Shown in pieces: positions 25,262 through 32,848 of a stretch of DNA of 64,000 nt; the stretch's first letter is position 1, and every line of letters starts with the position of its first letter. The translations under genes were made by a program, and so were the position numbers. Origin of the DNA: Vulcanimicrobiota bacterium. Lineage in GTDB: Bacteria; Vulcanimicrobiota; Vulcanimicrobiia; Vulcanimicrobiales; Vulcanimicrobiaceae. The notes beneath the pieces are model-generated. The model was not told the DNA's origin, ran no database searches, and saw nothing but the letters and a program-made list of their open reading frames with translations. The DNA lies in the NCBI GenBank assembly GCA_027459645.1, contig DAIDHQ010000006.1, forward strand, positions 186,001-250,000, given 5' to 3'.

Positions 25262-25603
25262 GTGATCGACTCTCAACCGGCGCAAGAGGATCGGACCGCA
25301 GCCATACTCACCCACCTTAGCGGGATCTTCTTCGGGTTTATCGTCCCCCTCATCGTGTGGCTCGTCGCGAAAGATACGAAACCGTATCTCACGACGGAAG
25401 CCAAAGAGGCACTCAATTTCCAGATCACCATCGCCATCGCGTATGTCGCGGCCTGGGTGCTTACACTCGTCACGTTTGGATTCGGCGCGGTCCTATTCTT
25501 CGTGCCCATGATCGCCAATCTGGTGCTGTGCATCATCGCGGCCGTCAAGACCTCACAGGGCGAACAATACCAGTATCCGCTGACGCTACGCCTCATCAAG
25601 TAG
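25262..25603 (+). CDS. DUF4870 membrane protein
   Basis: 113 residues, GTG start with TAGGAGG 7 nt upstream. Family pattern ILTHLSGIFFGFIVPLIVWL, then TEAKEALNFQITI and two further membrane helices, ending in QYPLTLRLIK. Three to four membrane segments. The family is common in Gram-positives and soil bacteria; function unknown. Probably monocistronic, with a palindromic repeat 8 bp after the stop. Confidence 0.88.
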   Translation: MIDSQPAQEDRTAAILTHLSGIFFGFIVPLIVWLVAKDTKPYLTTEAKEALNFQITIAIAYVAAWVLTLVTFGFGAVLFFVPMIANLVLCIIAAVKTSQGEQYQYPLTLRLIK

Positions 25604-25611
25604 CGCGCGGG

Positions 25612-25638
25612 GTCATCCTCCGACAAGCTCGGGATGAC
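25612..25638. repeat. Palindromic dispersed repeat (REP-like), copy 1
   Basis: GTCATCC ... GGATGAC arms of 7 bp enclose the core TCCGACAAGCTCG. The same core (CTTCGACAAGCTCAGG) recurs twice at 35.5 kb. Intergenic, just after DUF4870. Confidence 0.7.
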
Positions 25639-25661
25639 ACGCAAGCCCGGCATACACGATC

Positions 25662-25688
25662 GAAGGGGCGGCTGCGTGCCGCCCCTTC
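25662..25688 (+). terminator. Hairpin, terminator-like
   Basis: A perfect 11-bp stem GAAGGGGCGGC/GCCGCCCCTTC with loop TGCGT. It is followed by ATATTT, so the T-tract is poor. It probably ends the DUF4870 transcript. Confidence 0.6.
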
Positions 25689-25760
25689 ATATTTCCCGGC
25701 CTCTTCCAAGGAATGGCCGTTACCTTCATGACCTGAGCTCTCGGGGAAACGGCATTTCTG

Positions 25761-27224
25761 ATGATGCGCTTCGGCACGATACTATCGCCGGTCATTGCAT
25801 TCGTCACTGTCGCGGCTAGTGCGGCCGGAATCATAGGTGTTGTTGGGGGATCGAACGCCACCGAACTTGCGCTGCGGCAAGCCGGCTTGTCGAGCAACAC
25901 CGTGCTTCGCGAGCAGCTCGACCAAGAGACAGATCTTCAGGCCTATGCGGCTACCGTAAACCCGATTTTTCTGCAGCCGTACGAGGCTGCGCGAACGCGA
26001 TTCGAGGCCAGCGTCGCTCGGACGCGCAGGCAATTCGTTGATCTCCACGATCGCACGGCGTTGCAAGCTCTTTCTAACGAAGAGAACATTCATCGGTCCT
26101 GGCTGAAGTCGATCGCCGCGCCCTTACTGCAGAATCCCCGACAAGCGGGCGCGCTCGCGCTGCAGCTTCGCGAAAAACATCTCGTCGATCGCTTCCGAGA
26201 CAACAACGATCGCATCATTCGAGCGCTGAACATGGATGCTACGATCCTTGAACGGCGGCAGCAACGAACGATCGCGACGCTCGTAGCAGGCGGTTTTGCG
26301 CTCGGTACGATATTCGGCACGTTGGCCTATTTTTACGAGAGCAGGCGCACTCGTTTGGAAAGGGATTCCCGCCGGCATCAGTTGCTCTTCGAACGAGAGC
26401 GCGAGATCGCCGACCGTCTCCAACGCGCGGTCATGGATCGGGAAGGCTTCGTGACGGAGGGCGCATCCGTATGCGTCTATTATCAAGCGGCGAGCGACAT
26501 CGAGCGCGTCGGCGGCGATTGGTACGACGTTTTCAAACTCGCGGATGGCCGGCTGCTGATCATCATCGGCGACGTCACGGGTCACGGCCTCACCGCGTTC
26601 GTCGCGATGCGCGATGCGCGCCTGGCGATTTTGGGCGCCGCGCTCGATGAAAAAGAACCGGGACTGATTCTGACGCTAGCAAATCAACGTATGCTGGAAA
26701 AGAACCAGTTGCACCCCGTTGCAACCGCGCTTTGTGCCGTTCTCGATCCGACGAGCGGTCATCTGCGGTTTGCCTCAGCCGGTCATCCTGCTCCCGTCCT
26801 CGTTCATGGATCCGGCGCGGCGCGCCTCGAACATGCGGGCGATCTACCGCTCGGCATACAACGCAACGACTACGACACGCACGCATTCGATCTGCCGCCC
26901 GACGCGCGGCTCGTCTTTCACACCGATGGGCTAACGGACTTCGCGCATGATCCGATCGAAGGCGAATGCCGGTTGATGCGATCCGCGACGAGCGCGTTCG
27001 AGCGTTCGGCTGGAAACCCGGCACAAGCGATCGCTCGCGCCGTGCTCGGCGGCGTCGCGCCCATGGACGACATTGCCGCCGTGACGGTAGAGACGACGAC
27101 GATCTTCGCCTCACGCTGCGGATCAACCGGAGAAGAGCGCGCTCCACTCGCTACGGGAGATCCGCAAATCCTCTTCGCCCAAGTCCTTGAGCGGCGTTTG
27201 CACCATTTTCTCTCGTTCGCATAG
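25761..27224 (+). CDS. Membrane sensor with SpoIIE-type PP2C phosphatase domain
   Basis: 487 residues. Membrane helix about 8-28, a helical periplasmic sensor of the CHASE3-like kind (about 35-170), second membrane helix (about 175-195), then a SpoIIE/RsbU phosphatase domain with GGDWYDVF and IGDVTGHGLTA metal-binding Asp motifs, FASAGHPAP and FHTDGLTD. Such proteins dephosphorylate anti-anti-sigma factors to switch on general stress sigma factors. The last 33 codons run antisense into the korB 3' end. Confidence 0.88.
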   Translation: MMRFGTILSPVIAFVTVAASAAGIIGVVGGSNATELALRQAGLSSNTVLREQLDQETDLQAYAATVNPIFLQPYEAARTRFEASVARTRRQFVDLHDRTALQALSNEENIHRSWLKSIAAPLLQNPRQAGALALQLREKHLVDRFRDNNDRIIRALNMDATILERRQQRTIATLVAGGFALGTIFGTLAYFYESRRTRLERDSRRHQLLFEREREIADRLQRAVMDREGFVTEGASVCVYYQAASDIERVGGDWYDVFKLADGRLLIIIGDVTGHGLTAFVAMRDARLAILGAALDEKEPGLILTLANQRMLEKNQLHPVATALCAVLDPTSGHLRFASAGHPAPVLVHGSGAARLEHAGDLPLGIQRNDYDTHAFDLPPDARLVFHTDGLTDFAHDPIEGECRLMRSATSAFERSAGNPAQAIARAVLGGVAPMDDIAAVTVETTTIFASRCGSTGEERAPLATGDPQILFAQVLERRLHHFLSFA

Positions 27225-28133
27225 ATCCTGACCGTTCGGATCGACAAAGAGCAGCCCGGTGACGAATTCCCCTCGATCGCGCGTTTCGTGAATCGTTTTG
27301 AGAGCGCCGATCCGATCGGTTGCGTCGTAATCGTGTCCGACTTTGCGCAATAGCACGTGTGCGCCGTCTTCCAGCCGCACTTCCTGAACCATGCCGGGTT
27401 CGTAATCCACGGTCACTTCCTCTGCCGGGCGAATGAAATCCGGCATGTTCGCGACCATCTCGTGATCTTTCACGTACGCGTAGCTCTTCGTGGAGCCGGC
27501 GTGATCGTTGAAGGTGACGCACGGGCTGATGATGTCGAGAATCGAGGTGCCGCGATGCGAAAACGCCGCCTGCAGCAGCGGAACGAGCTGCTTCCCGTCG
27601 CCCGAGAAGGAGCGCGCGACGAACGTCGCGCCCAATTCGATTGCGAGGCCGCAAACGTCGATCGTCGCGTATTCGTTCGGCGTGCCGTTCTTCAAGGTGG
27701 AACCGACGTCGGCCGTCGCGGAGAACTGGCCCTTCGTCAGACCATAGACGCCGTTGTTCTCGACGATATACACCGCGTCGACGTTGCGCCGCACCATGTG
27801 CGCGTACTGCCCGAGGCCAATGCTGGCGGTATCGCCGTCGCCGCTGATGCCGAGCACCAGCAGATCGCGATTGGCAAGCTTGGCACCCGTCGCAGCCGAA
27901 GGCATCCGGCCGTGCACGCCATTGAATCCGTGCGCTTGCTCGACGAAATAGGCCGGCGTCTTCGAGGAGCAGCCGATGCCGCTCATCTTCGCCAAACGGT
28001 GGGGCTCGACGCCGTATTCGTAGAGCGCTTTGATCAAATGATTGGTGATCGAGTTGTGGCCACATCCGGCGCATAGCGTCGTCGGCAAGCCCTTATAGAC
28101 GTCGCGGCCGAGGCCGATCAGATTCACGGTCAT
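27123..28133 (-). CDS. korB: 2-oxoacid:ferredoxin oxidoreductase, beta subunit
   Basis: 336 residues. The TPP-binding motif GDGDTASIGLGQYAHMVRRN and VENNGVYGLTKGQ are characteristic of KorB, as is the CAGCGH segment near the N-terminus. With KorA it oxidises 2-oxoglutarate (or a related 2-oxoacid) to the acyl-CoA with reduction of ferredoxin. No separate ferredoxin-domain subunit is present. It overlaps korA by 4 bp. Confidence 0.93.
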   Translation of the reverse strand: MTVNLIGLGRDVYKGLPTTLCAGCGHNSITNHLIKALYEYGVEPHRLAKMSGIGCSSKTPAYFVEQAHGFNGVHGRMPSAATGAKLANRDLLVLGISGDGDTASIGLGQYAHMVRRNVDAVYIVENNGVYGLTKGQFSATADVGSTLKNGTPNEYATIDVCGLAIELGATFVARSFSGDGKQLVPLLQAAFSHRGTSILDIISPCVTFNDHAGSTKSYAYVKDHEMVANMPDFIRPAEEVTVDYEPGMVQEVRLEDGAHVLLRKVGHDYDATDRIGALKTIHETRDRGEFVTGLLFVDPNGQDLCEREKMVQTPLKDLGEEDLRISRSEWSALFSG

Positions 28134-29947
28134 TCTGCTACCACCGCCGGTTTACGCTCGGCAGCGAGGATGGGTTCGATGACGGCGCGCGCATCGATGG
28201 GCACGCCGTTGTAGTGGCGCACGGAGTGCAGCCGCGAGATCAAATGGTTGGGTAATTCCGCTCGAAGAAGCCCGTAGAGCTGCCCGTCGCGATTCTGCTC
28301 GATCACGTAGACGCGATCGTGCCGCGCGATAAACGCCGCTACGTCGAGCGAGAACGGAAGCGCGCGCACGCGCAGGTAATCGACTTCGAGACCGTCTTCC
28401 CGGAGCACGTCGCGTGCCTCGACGACGGCGTGATGGGTCGTGCCGTAGGCAAGAATCCCAATCGGCGATTTGTTTTCCTCGGCGATCGGCTGCGGCACGA
28501 CCGTGCGTGCCGTGTCGTGCTTCCGTAGCAAGCGATCGAGGTTGCGTTGCCACACTTCGGGCGATTCCGAATAGCGCGCTTCTTCGTCGTGTCCCGTGCC
28601 GCGCGTGAAGTATCCGGCACCCGAGTGATTCGTGCCCGGCAGCGTGCGATACGGAACGCCGTCGTGATCGACGTCGCGATAACGGCCCCACGATTCGAGC
28701 TTGTTCAGATCTTTTTCGCCCAACACTTTACCGCGGTCGAACGGTTTCTCGGGATACGGCAGCGGTTCGGTAATCCACGAATTCATGCCCAGGTCGAGAT
28801 CGGAGAGCACAAAGACCGGCGTTTGAAAGCGATCGGCAAGGTCGAACGCGTCCATCGCCATCTCGTAGGCTTCGCGAATCGTCGCGGGAAGCAGAACGAT
28901 GTGCTGCGTGTCGCCGTGCGAGAGATGGTATGCAAACGACACGTCCGCTTGCATCGTGCGCGTCGGCAAGCCGGTCGACGGCCCGGCGCGTTGCACGTCG
29001 AAAATGACGGCCGGCACTTCGGCATAATAGCCGTAACCCGCCCATTCGGCCATCAACGACACGCCCGGTCCCGACGTCGACGTCATCGCACGCGCACCCG
29101 CCCAACCGGCGCCAATCACCATTCCGATCGCCGCAAGTTCGTCTTCGGCCTGGACGATGGCAAATTTCTTTTCGCCCGTCTCTGCATCGACGCGGTGTTT
29201 TTCGCACAGCGCGATGAAGGACTCGCAGAGCGACGACGACGGCGTGATCGGATACCACGCGGCGACCGTACAGCCGCCCATCAAACACCCAAACGCCGCG
29301 GCGCGATTACCGTCCATGAAAATCTTGCCTTCCACCTTGCCACTTGTCCGCTCTAGGTGGAAGGGATCGCGTTTTTGCACGTGCTCGCGAACGTGTGCAA
29401 ACCCGAGCCGCACCGCGTCCATGTTGCTCGTTACTGCGGCCGGCTTACGCTTGAACTGCCCCGCAATCGACGCTTCGATCGTCGCTTCGTCGATGCCGAG
29501 CAATTCGGCAATGACGCCGACGTACATCATGTTGAGCAGATACTTGCGCAGCGCGCCGTCCTTCACGTGCGCCTTGGCCATCTCGTTGAACGGCACCGCG
29601 TAATAGACGAGGTCGTCGCGCACCGCGTCGCCCGTGAGCGGATAACTCGCCTCGTGTATGACGACGCCGCCCGGTCTGACGTCGGCCACGTCGGTGCGCC
29701 ATGTCGCGGCATTGAGGGCCACCAAAATATCGACGTCGCGCGTTCGGCACTGGTAGCCGCGTTCGGTCACCCGCACGTCGAACCAAGTCGGCAACCCTTC
29801 GATGTTCGACGGGAAGACGTTCTTGGGCGCGACCGGGATGCCCATGCGGAAGATCGCGTTGGTCAACACGAGATTGGAGGACTGACTGCCCGACCCGTTG
29901 ACCGTTGCAACCCGGATAGTGAAATCGTTGACGAACCGTTGCTGCAT
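28130..29947 (-). CDS. korA: 2-oxoacid:ferredoxin oxidoreductase, fused gamma-alpha subunit
   Basis: 605 residues. The gamma domain (about 1-190) begins with FTIRVATVNGSGSQSSN. The alpha domain (about 205-600) has AAFGCLMGG, YPITPSSSLCES and ATSTSGPGVSLM-like segments. This fused form is the usual bacterial/actinobacterial KorA. Good AAGGAAT ribosome site. Together with citrate synthase at 42.3 kb it fits a ferredoxin-linked TCA cycle; the direction of flux cannot be told. Confidence 0.93.
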   Translation of the reverse strand: MQQRFVNDFTIRVATVNGSGSQSSNLVLTNAIFRMGIPVAPKNVFPSNIEGLPTWFDVRVTERGYQCRTRDVDILVALNAATWRTDVADVRPGGVVIHEASYPLTGDAVRDDLVYYAVPFNEMAKAHVKDGALRKYLLNMMYVGVIAELLGIDEATIEASIAGQFKRKPAAVTSNMDAVRLGFAHVREHVQKRDPFHLERTSGKVEGKIFMDGNRAAAFGCLMGGCTVAAWYPITPSSSLCESFIALCEKHRVDAETGEKKFAIVQAEDELAAIGMVIGAGWAGARAMTSTSGPGVSLMAEWAGYGYYAEVPAVIFDVQRAGPSTGLPTRTMQADVSFAYHLSHGDTQHIVLLPATIREAYEMAMDAFDLADRFQTPVFVLSDLDLGMNSWITEPLPYPEKPFDRGKVLGEKDLNKLESWGRYRDVDHDGVPYRTLPGTNHSGAGYFTRGTGHDEEARYSESPEVWQRNLDRLLRKHDTARTVVPQPIAEENKSPIGILAYGTTHHAVVEARDVLREDGLEVDYLRVRALPFSLDVAAFIARHDRVYVIEQNRDGQLYGLLRAELPNHLISRLHSVRHYNGVPIDARAVIEPILAAERKPAVVAE

Positions 29948-30024
29948 CGGTGGAATTCCTTTTCTGCCTGCTTATCCTGCGGCGAACTAGAGACCTTTGC
30001 CAAACGTTACCGATATAGTAGGTA

Positions 30025-31476
30025 ATGCGTCTTCTCACTCGCGCGTTTGCCGTGTTTCTCGCGGCGATCTTTTCATGTGCCGGCGCCCTTTTTGCGGAGG
30101 CACCGCCGACCTTTGGCGACGCCGGTACGGCGGCCGCCGGAGCGTTGCTGCGCGATTTCTACGCCGGCGGCGGCAAGTGGCGCACCTGCGACCGCAGCGG
30201 CTGCAGCAGGACGAACTCGGATTGGGGAGCCGACGCGGCAACCGGCGCGCTCTACCTGCGGTGGCGGGCGCTGCACGAAGCGGTGGTAACGGCCACCCTA
30301 GATGAGCTCGAGGCAACCCAACCGCATTACGGCCGCCCGTGCACGCGCACGGCCTGCGCGCATTGGAGCGATACGCCGGCTTGGGACGCGGTCGCGGCCA
30401 TGCGCGCGTATGCGGTCACGGGCCGGGCGCGCGACCTGCGCCGTGCCAAAGCGGCGCTCGCGTACGCGCAACAATCGCCGTCGCTCGATCGCGGCGCATG
30501 TCCGTCGATTCCGTACCAGCACCCGCCGCAGGATGGCGTCTTCGTCAAGACGCTCGAAACGACGGCAAACGCCGTCAAAGGCGACTTGCTCGTTTATGAA
30601 GCCACGCGCGATCCGCGGTATCTCGCGCAAGCGGAGGCGGGCTACGCCGCGGCGCGCGCGACTTTTTTGGACCCGGCGCTCCCGCTGTACACCGTGCACG
30701 TCATCGACGACGGTGTCACGTGCGCGCAGGTGAAGCGCCGCTTCTTCGCTTCGGTCAACGGCGACATGATTTGGAACGGCGTGCATCTGGCGCGCGCGAC
30801 GGGCGAGCAAGCGTACGCGAACGACGCGCTGCAAACGGCACGGGCCGTCGACGACGACCTCTCGGACGCGCGCGGCGTCTTCGCCGACGTGCAAGGCGAG
30901 AACGACGTCGTCGAACCGTTGGTCGAGGCGATGCTGGAACTGGCTCCCACGCATCCCTTCGCGCGGACGTGGATCTTGCGCAACGCCGCAAGCGCGCTCT
31001 CCGCACGCACCGCCGACGGCAGCTTCCCCAGATTCTTCGACGGACCGCCGCAACGGCGGACATCGATCTGGCAGGCAAACGGCGGGTTCGCCCTCGAGAT
31101 TGCGGCCGCAGCCCTCGCACCCGACGGCGTCGCGATGCTGCCGGGCTCGCGGTGGGGCGGCACCGAGACTTCGACCGCCATCATTACGTCGCTCCCGGCC
31201 ACGATTACCGTCACGGGGACCGGCGTCGCCCTGGTAGGCACGATGAGCAAGCTCTGCGTGCACGGACACGTCGCGGTGCTGATCGACGGCAAACCGCTCA
31301 CCGACCGCACCGGCCTCTGGCAGAACCCCTCCATGCCGCAAGGGCCGGGCGTCCTTTTCGCGTGGCGGTGGGTCGAACCGGGCACGCACACCATCACCCT
31401 CGAGCCGGGTAACCCCGCATCCGCGCTCTCCAGCGCCAATCCGCTCGACCTCCGCGAGGTACTGACGCGCGACTAG
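30025..31476 (+). CDS. Secreted alpha/alpha-barrel glycosidase-like protein
   Basis: 483 residues with a signal peptide (about 1-24). Residues 30-340 show repeating helix pairs with conserved Trp and Asn, as in six-hairpin glycosidases such as GH76 or epimerase-like folds (GDMIWNGVHLARATGEQAYAN). Several Cys pairs (CDRSGC, CTRTAC) may form disulfides in an extracytoplasmic protein. The last 110 residues are strand-rich and resemble a carbohydrate-binding beta-sandwich. No catalytic residue can be assigned. Divergent from korA. Confidence 0.6.
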   Translation: MRLLTRAFAVFLAAIFSCAGALFAEAPPTFGDAGTAAAGALLRDFYAGGGKWRTCDRSGCSRTNSDWGADAATGALYLRWRALHEAVVTATLDELEATQPHYGRPCTRTACAHWSDTPAWDAVAAMRAYAVTGRARDLRRAKAALAYAQQSPSLDRGACPSIPYQHPPQDGVFVKTLETTANAVKGDLLVYEATRDPRYLAQAEAGYAAARATFLDPALPLYTVHVIDDGVTCAQVKRRFFASVNGDMIWNGVHLARATGEQAYANDALQTARAVDDDLSDARGVFADVQGENDVVEPLVEAMLELAPTHPFARTWILRNAASALSARTADGSFPRFFDGPPQRRTSIWQANGGFALEIAAAALAPDGVAMLPGSRWGGTETSTAIITSLPATITVTGTGVALVGTMSKLCVHGHVAVLIDGKPLTDRTGLWQNPSMPQGPGVLFAWRWVEPGTHTITLEPGNPASALSSANPLDLREVLTRD

Positions 31477-31490
31477 CCAAGCGGCGAGTC

Positions 31491-32120
31491 ATGACAAACG
31501 CTACTTTTCGCAGACTGGCGCTCGCGCCGGCCGTTCTGCTCGCCGCCGTGTCGTTCGCGGCCTGCAGCCACAGCTCGAACGTCAGCACCGCTTCCTCCAC
31601 TGCAGCGTCCTCGAGCGCCGCGCCCGGCGCGGCGTCGGCAACGGTGATCGTTCCCGCCGGAACGGTCTTCCGCGGCAAGCTGCAACAAGAGATCGGCACG
31701 AGGATCGACGTCAACGGCGATCGCTTTAGCATCGTCGGTCCGCACGGCGAGACGGTGAACGGCCACGTGGATAACGTCCACAAGGCGGGACTCGCAAGAA
31801 AGCCTTCGATGACGATCGTGTTCGACAACGTGCGCATGGCCGACGGTACGATCGGGCAACCGGTGACCGTCAAGATCGAGAACATGGGCATCTTCAATGC
31901 GAAATCGCATCATCTGCGCACGATCGGTATGATGATCGGCGGCGCCGTTGCCGGCCACATGGCCACGCACAAAGTCCCGATGAAACACGGGGCACTCGCA
32001 GGTGCGGCCGCGGGTTACGTGCTCTCGCAAGAGATGAAGACCGACGTGGACGTCAAGAAGGGCACGACCGTCGTCCTGAAGTTCACGAAGCCGGTTCTTA
32101 GCACAGCGGGACAGCCGTAA
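31491..32120 (+). CDS. Lipoprotein with glycine-zipper segment
   Basis: 209 residues. Lipobox SFAAC places Cys25 at the mature N-terminus, followed by a Ser/Ala/Thr-rich linker. A strand-rich domain (about 50-135) precedes a Gly-rich hydrophobic segment (MIGGAVAGHMATHK ... GALAGAAAGYV), similar to glycine zippers of envelope proteins. Family not recognised. It ends at a strong terminator and starts 14 bp after the previous gene, so the two are likely cotranscribed. Confidence 0.7.
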   Translation: MTNATFRRLALAPAVLLAAVSFAACSHSSNVSTASSTAASSSAAPGAASATVIVPAGTVFRGKLQQEIGTRIDVNGDRFSIVGPHGETVNGHVDNVHKAGLARKPSMTIVFDNVRMADGTIGQPVTVKIENMGIFNAKSHHLRTIGMMIGGAVAGHMATHKVPMKHGALAGAAAGYVLSQEMKTDVDVKKGTTVVLKFTKPVLSTAGQP

Positions 32121-32126
32121 CGCGTT

Positions 32127-32169
32127 CGTGTCCTCGTATCCGCTTGCGGATACGAGGGCACGTTTCTTT
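32127..32169 (+). terminator. Strong Rho-independent terminator
   Basis: A 17-bp stem (CGTG-T-CCTCGTATCCGC with its complement, one T-G pair) with a 2-nt TT loop, followed by TTTCTTT. It lies 6 nt after the lipoprotein stop. Confidence 0.9.
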
Positions 32170-32189
32170 CCGGCGGGTACAAAGAACGC

Positions 32190-32471
32190 ATGACGACCAA
32201 GAAGTGGTCGGGCCGCGTGACCCGTACCAGCAACGCCCTAGATTTGGAACAAGGCGTGTTCGAGAAAGACGATCCGCATGCGATCGCGCTTTCGTTGAAG
32301 CGCTCGGCCGAGCATAGCAAACGCCGCAAAAGCTCGCCGTACCGGTCGGCGATGTCGATGCTGACGTTTTATATCAATCGCGCCGGAAAGAATCTGCCGA
32401 AAAAGCAGCTCGCGATTCTGGAACGTGCCAAAGACGAACTGCGCGACGTCTTCGGCCGCGAACCACGCTAG
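32190..32471 (+). CDS. DUF3175 protein
   Basis: 93 residues. Near-complete match to the DUF3175 pattern: KKWSGRVTRTSNALDLE at the start, VFEKDDPHAIALSLKRSAE, SAMSMLTFYINRAGKNL and a final AKDELRDVFGR. Basic, cytoplasmic, no known function; often found in soil and acid-tolerant bacteria. It stands alone between a terminator and a convergent gene. Confidence 0.9.
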   Translation: MTTKKWSGRVTRTSNALDLEQGVFEKDDPHAIALSLKRSAEHSKRRKSSPYRSAMSMLTFYINRAGKNLPKKQLAILERAKDELRDVFGREPR

Positions 32472-32496
32472 CGGTTAGAGCACGTGAGAAGCGGGC

Positions 32497-32847
32497 CTAG
32501 CCGCGGGTTATGTCCAGCGTGTTGTTATTCGCCCAGTGGCCTTTGCAGCCGTGGTTGTAGTTCCTGGTGATCTCGTAGTGCCAGCCGGCGCCTAAATGCC
32601 CGCCGGAAATGCGGATGTCGCATTCTTTCCTGTCCAGGTTCCAGTGTGTGGAAATGGCCGTGAACGATCCCGGTCCGGAGCATCGGATAACCGCGGCTTT
32701 GTCGTTACTCCACGCGTGCACGCAATTGTGCCCGAGATCCTTCGGATTGAATCCAAAGAGATTGATGTAGACGTCGGCGCGCGCTGCGAGCGGCGCGCCG
32801 AACGCTACGATGCCGGCAAACAATCCTGCGATGAGGCGGGACCGCAT
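32497..32847 (-). CDS. Small secreted hypothetical protein
   Basis: 116 residues from the ATG at 32847, preceded by GGGAGGAA. Signal peptide about 1-24 ending in ARA. The mature part has three Cys and several Trp and Asn, with strand-rich character. Unknown family. It starts 1 bp after the stop of the metalloprotease gene, so it is probably translated from the same transcript. Confidence 0.65.
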   Translation of the reverse strand: MRSRLIAGLFAGIVAFGAPLAARADVYINLFGFNPKDLGHNCVHAWSNDKAAVIRCSGPGSFTAISTHWNLDRKECDIRISGGHLGAGWHYEITRNYNHGCKGHWANNNTLDITRG

Positions 32848-32848
32848 A

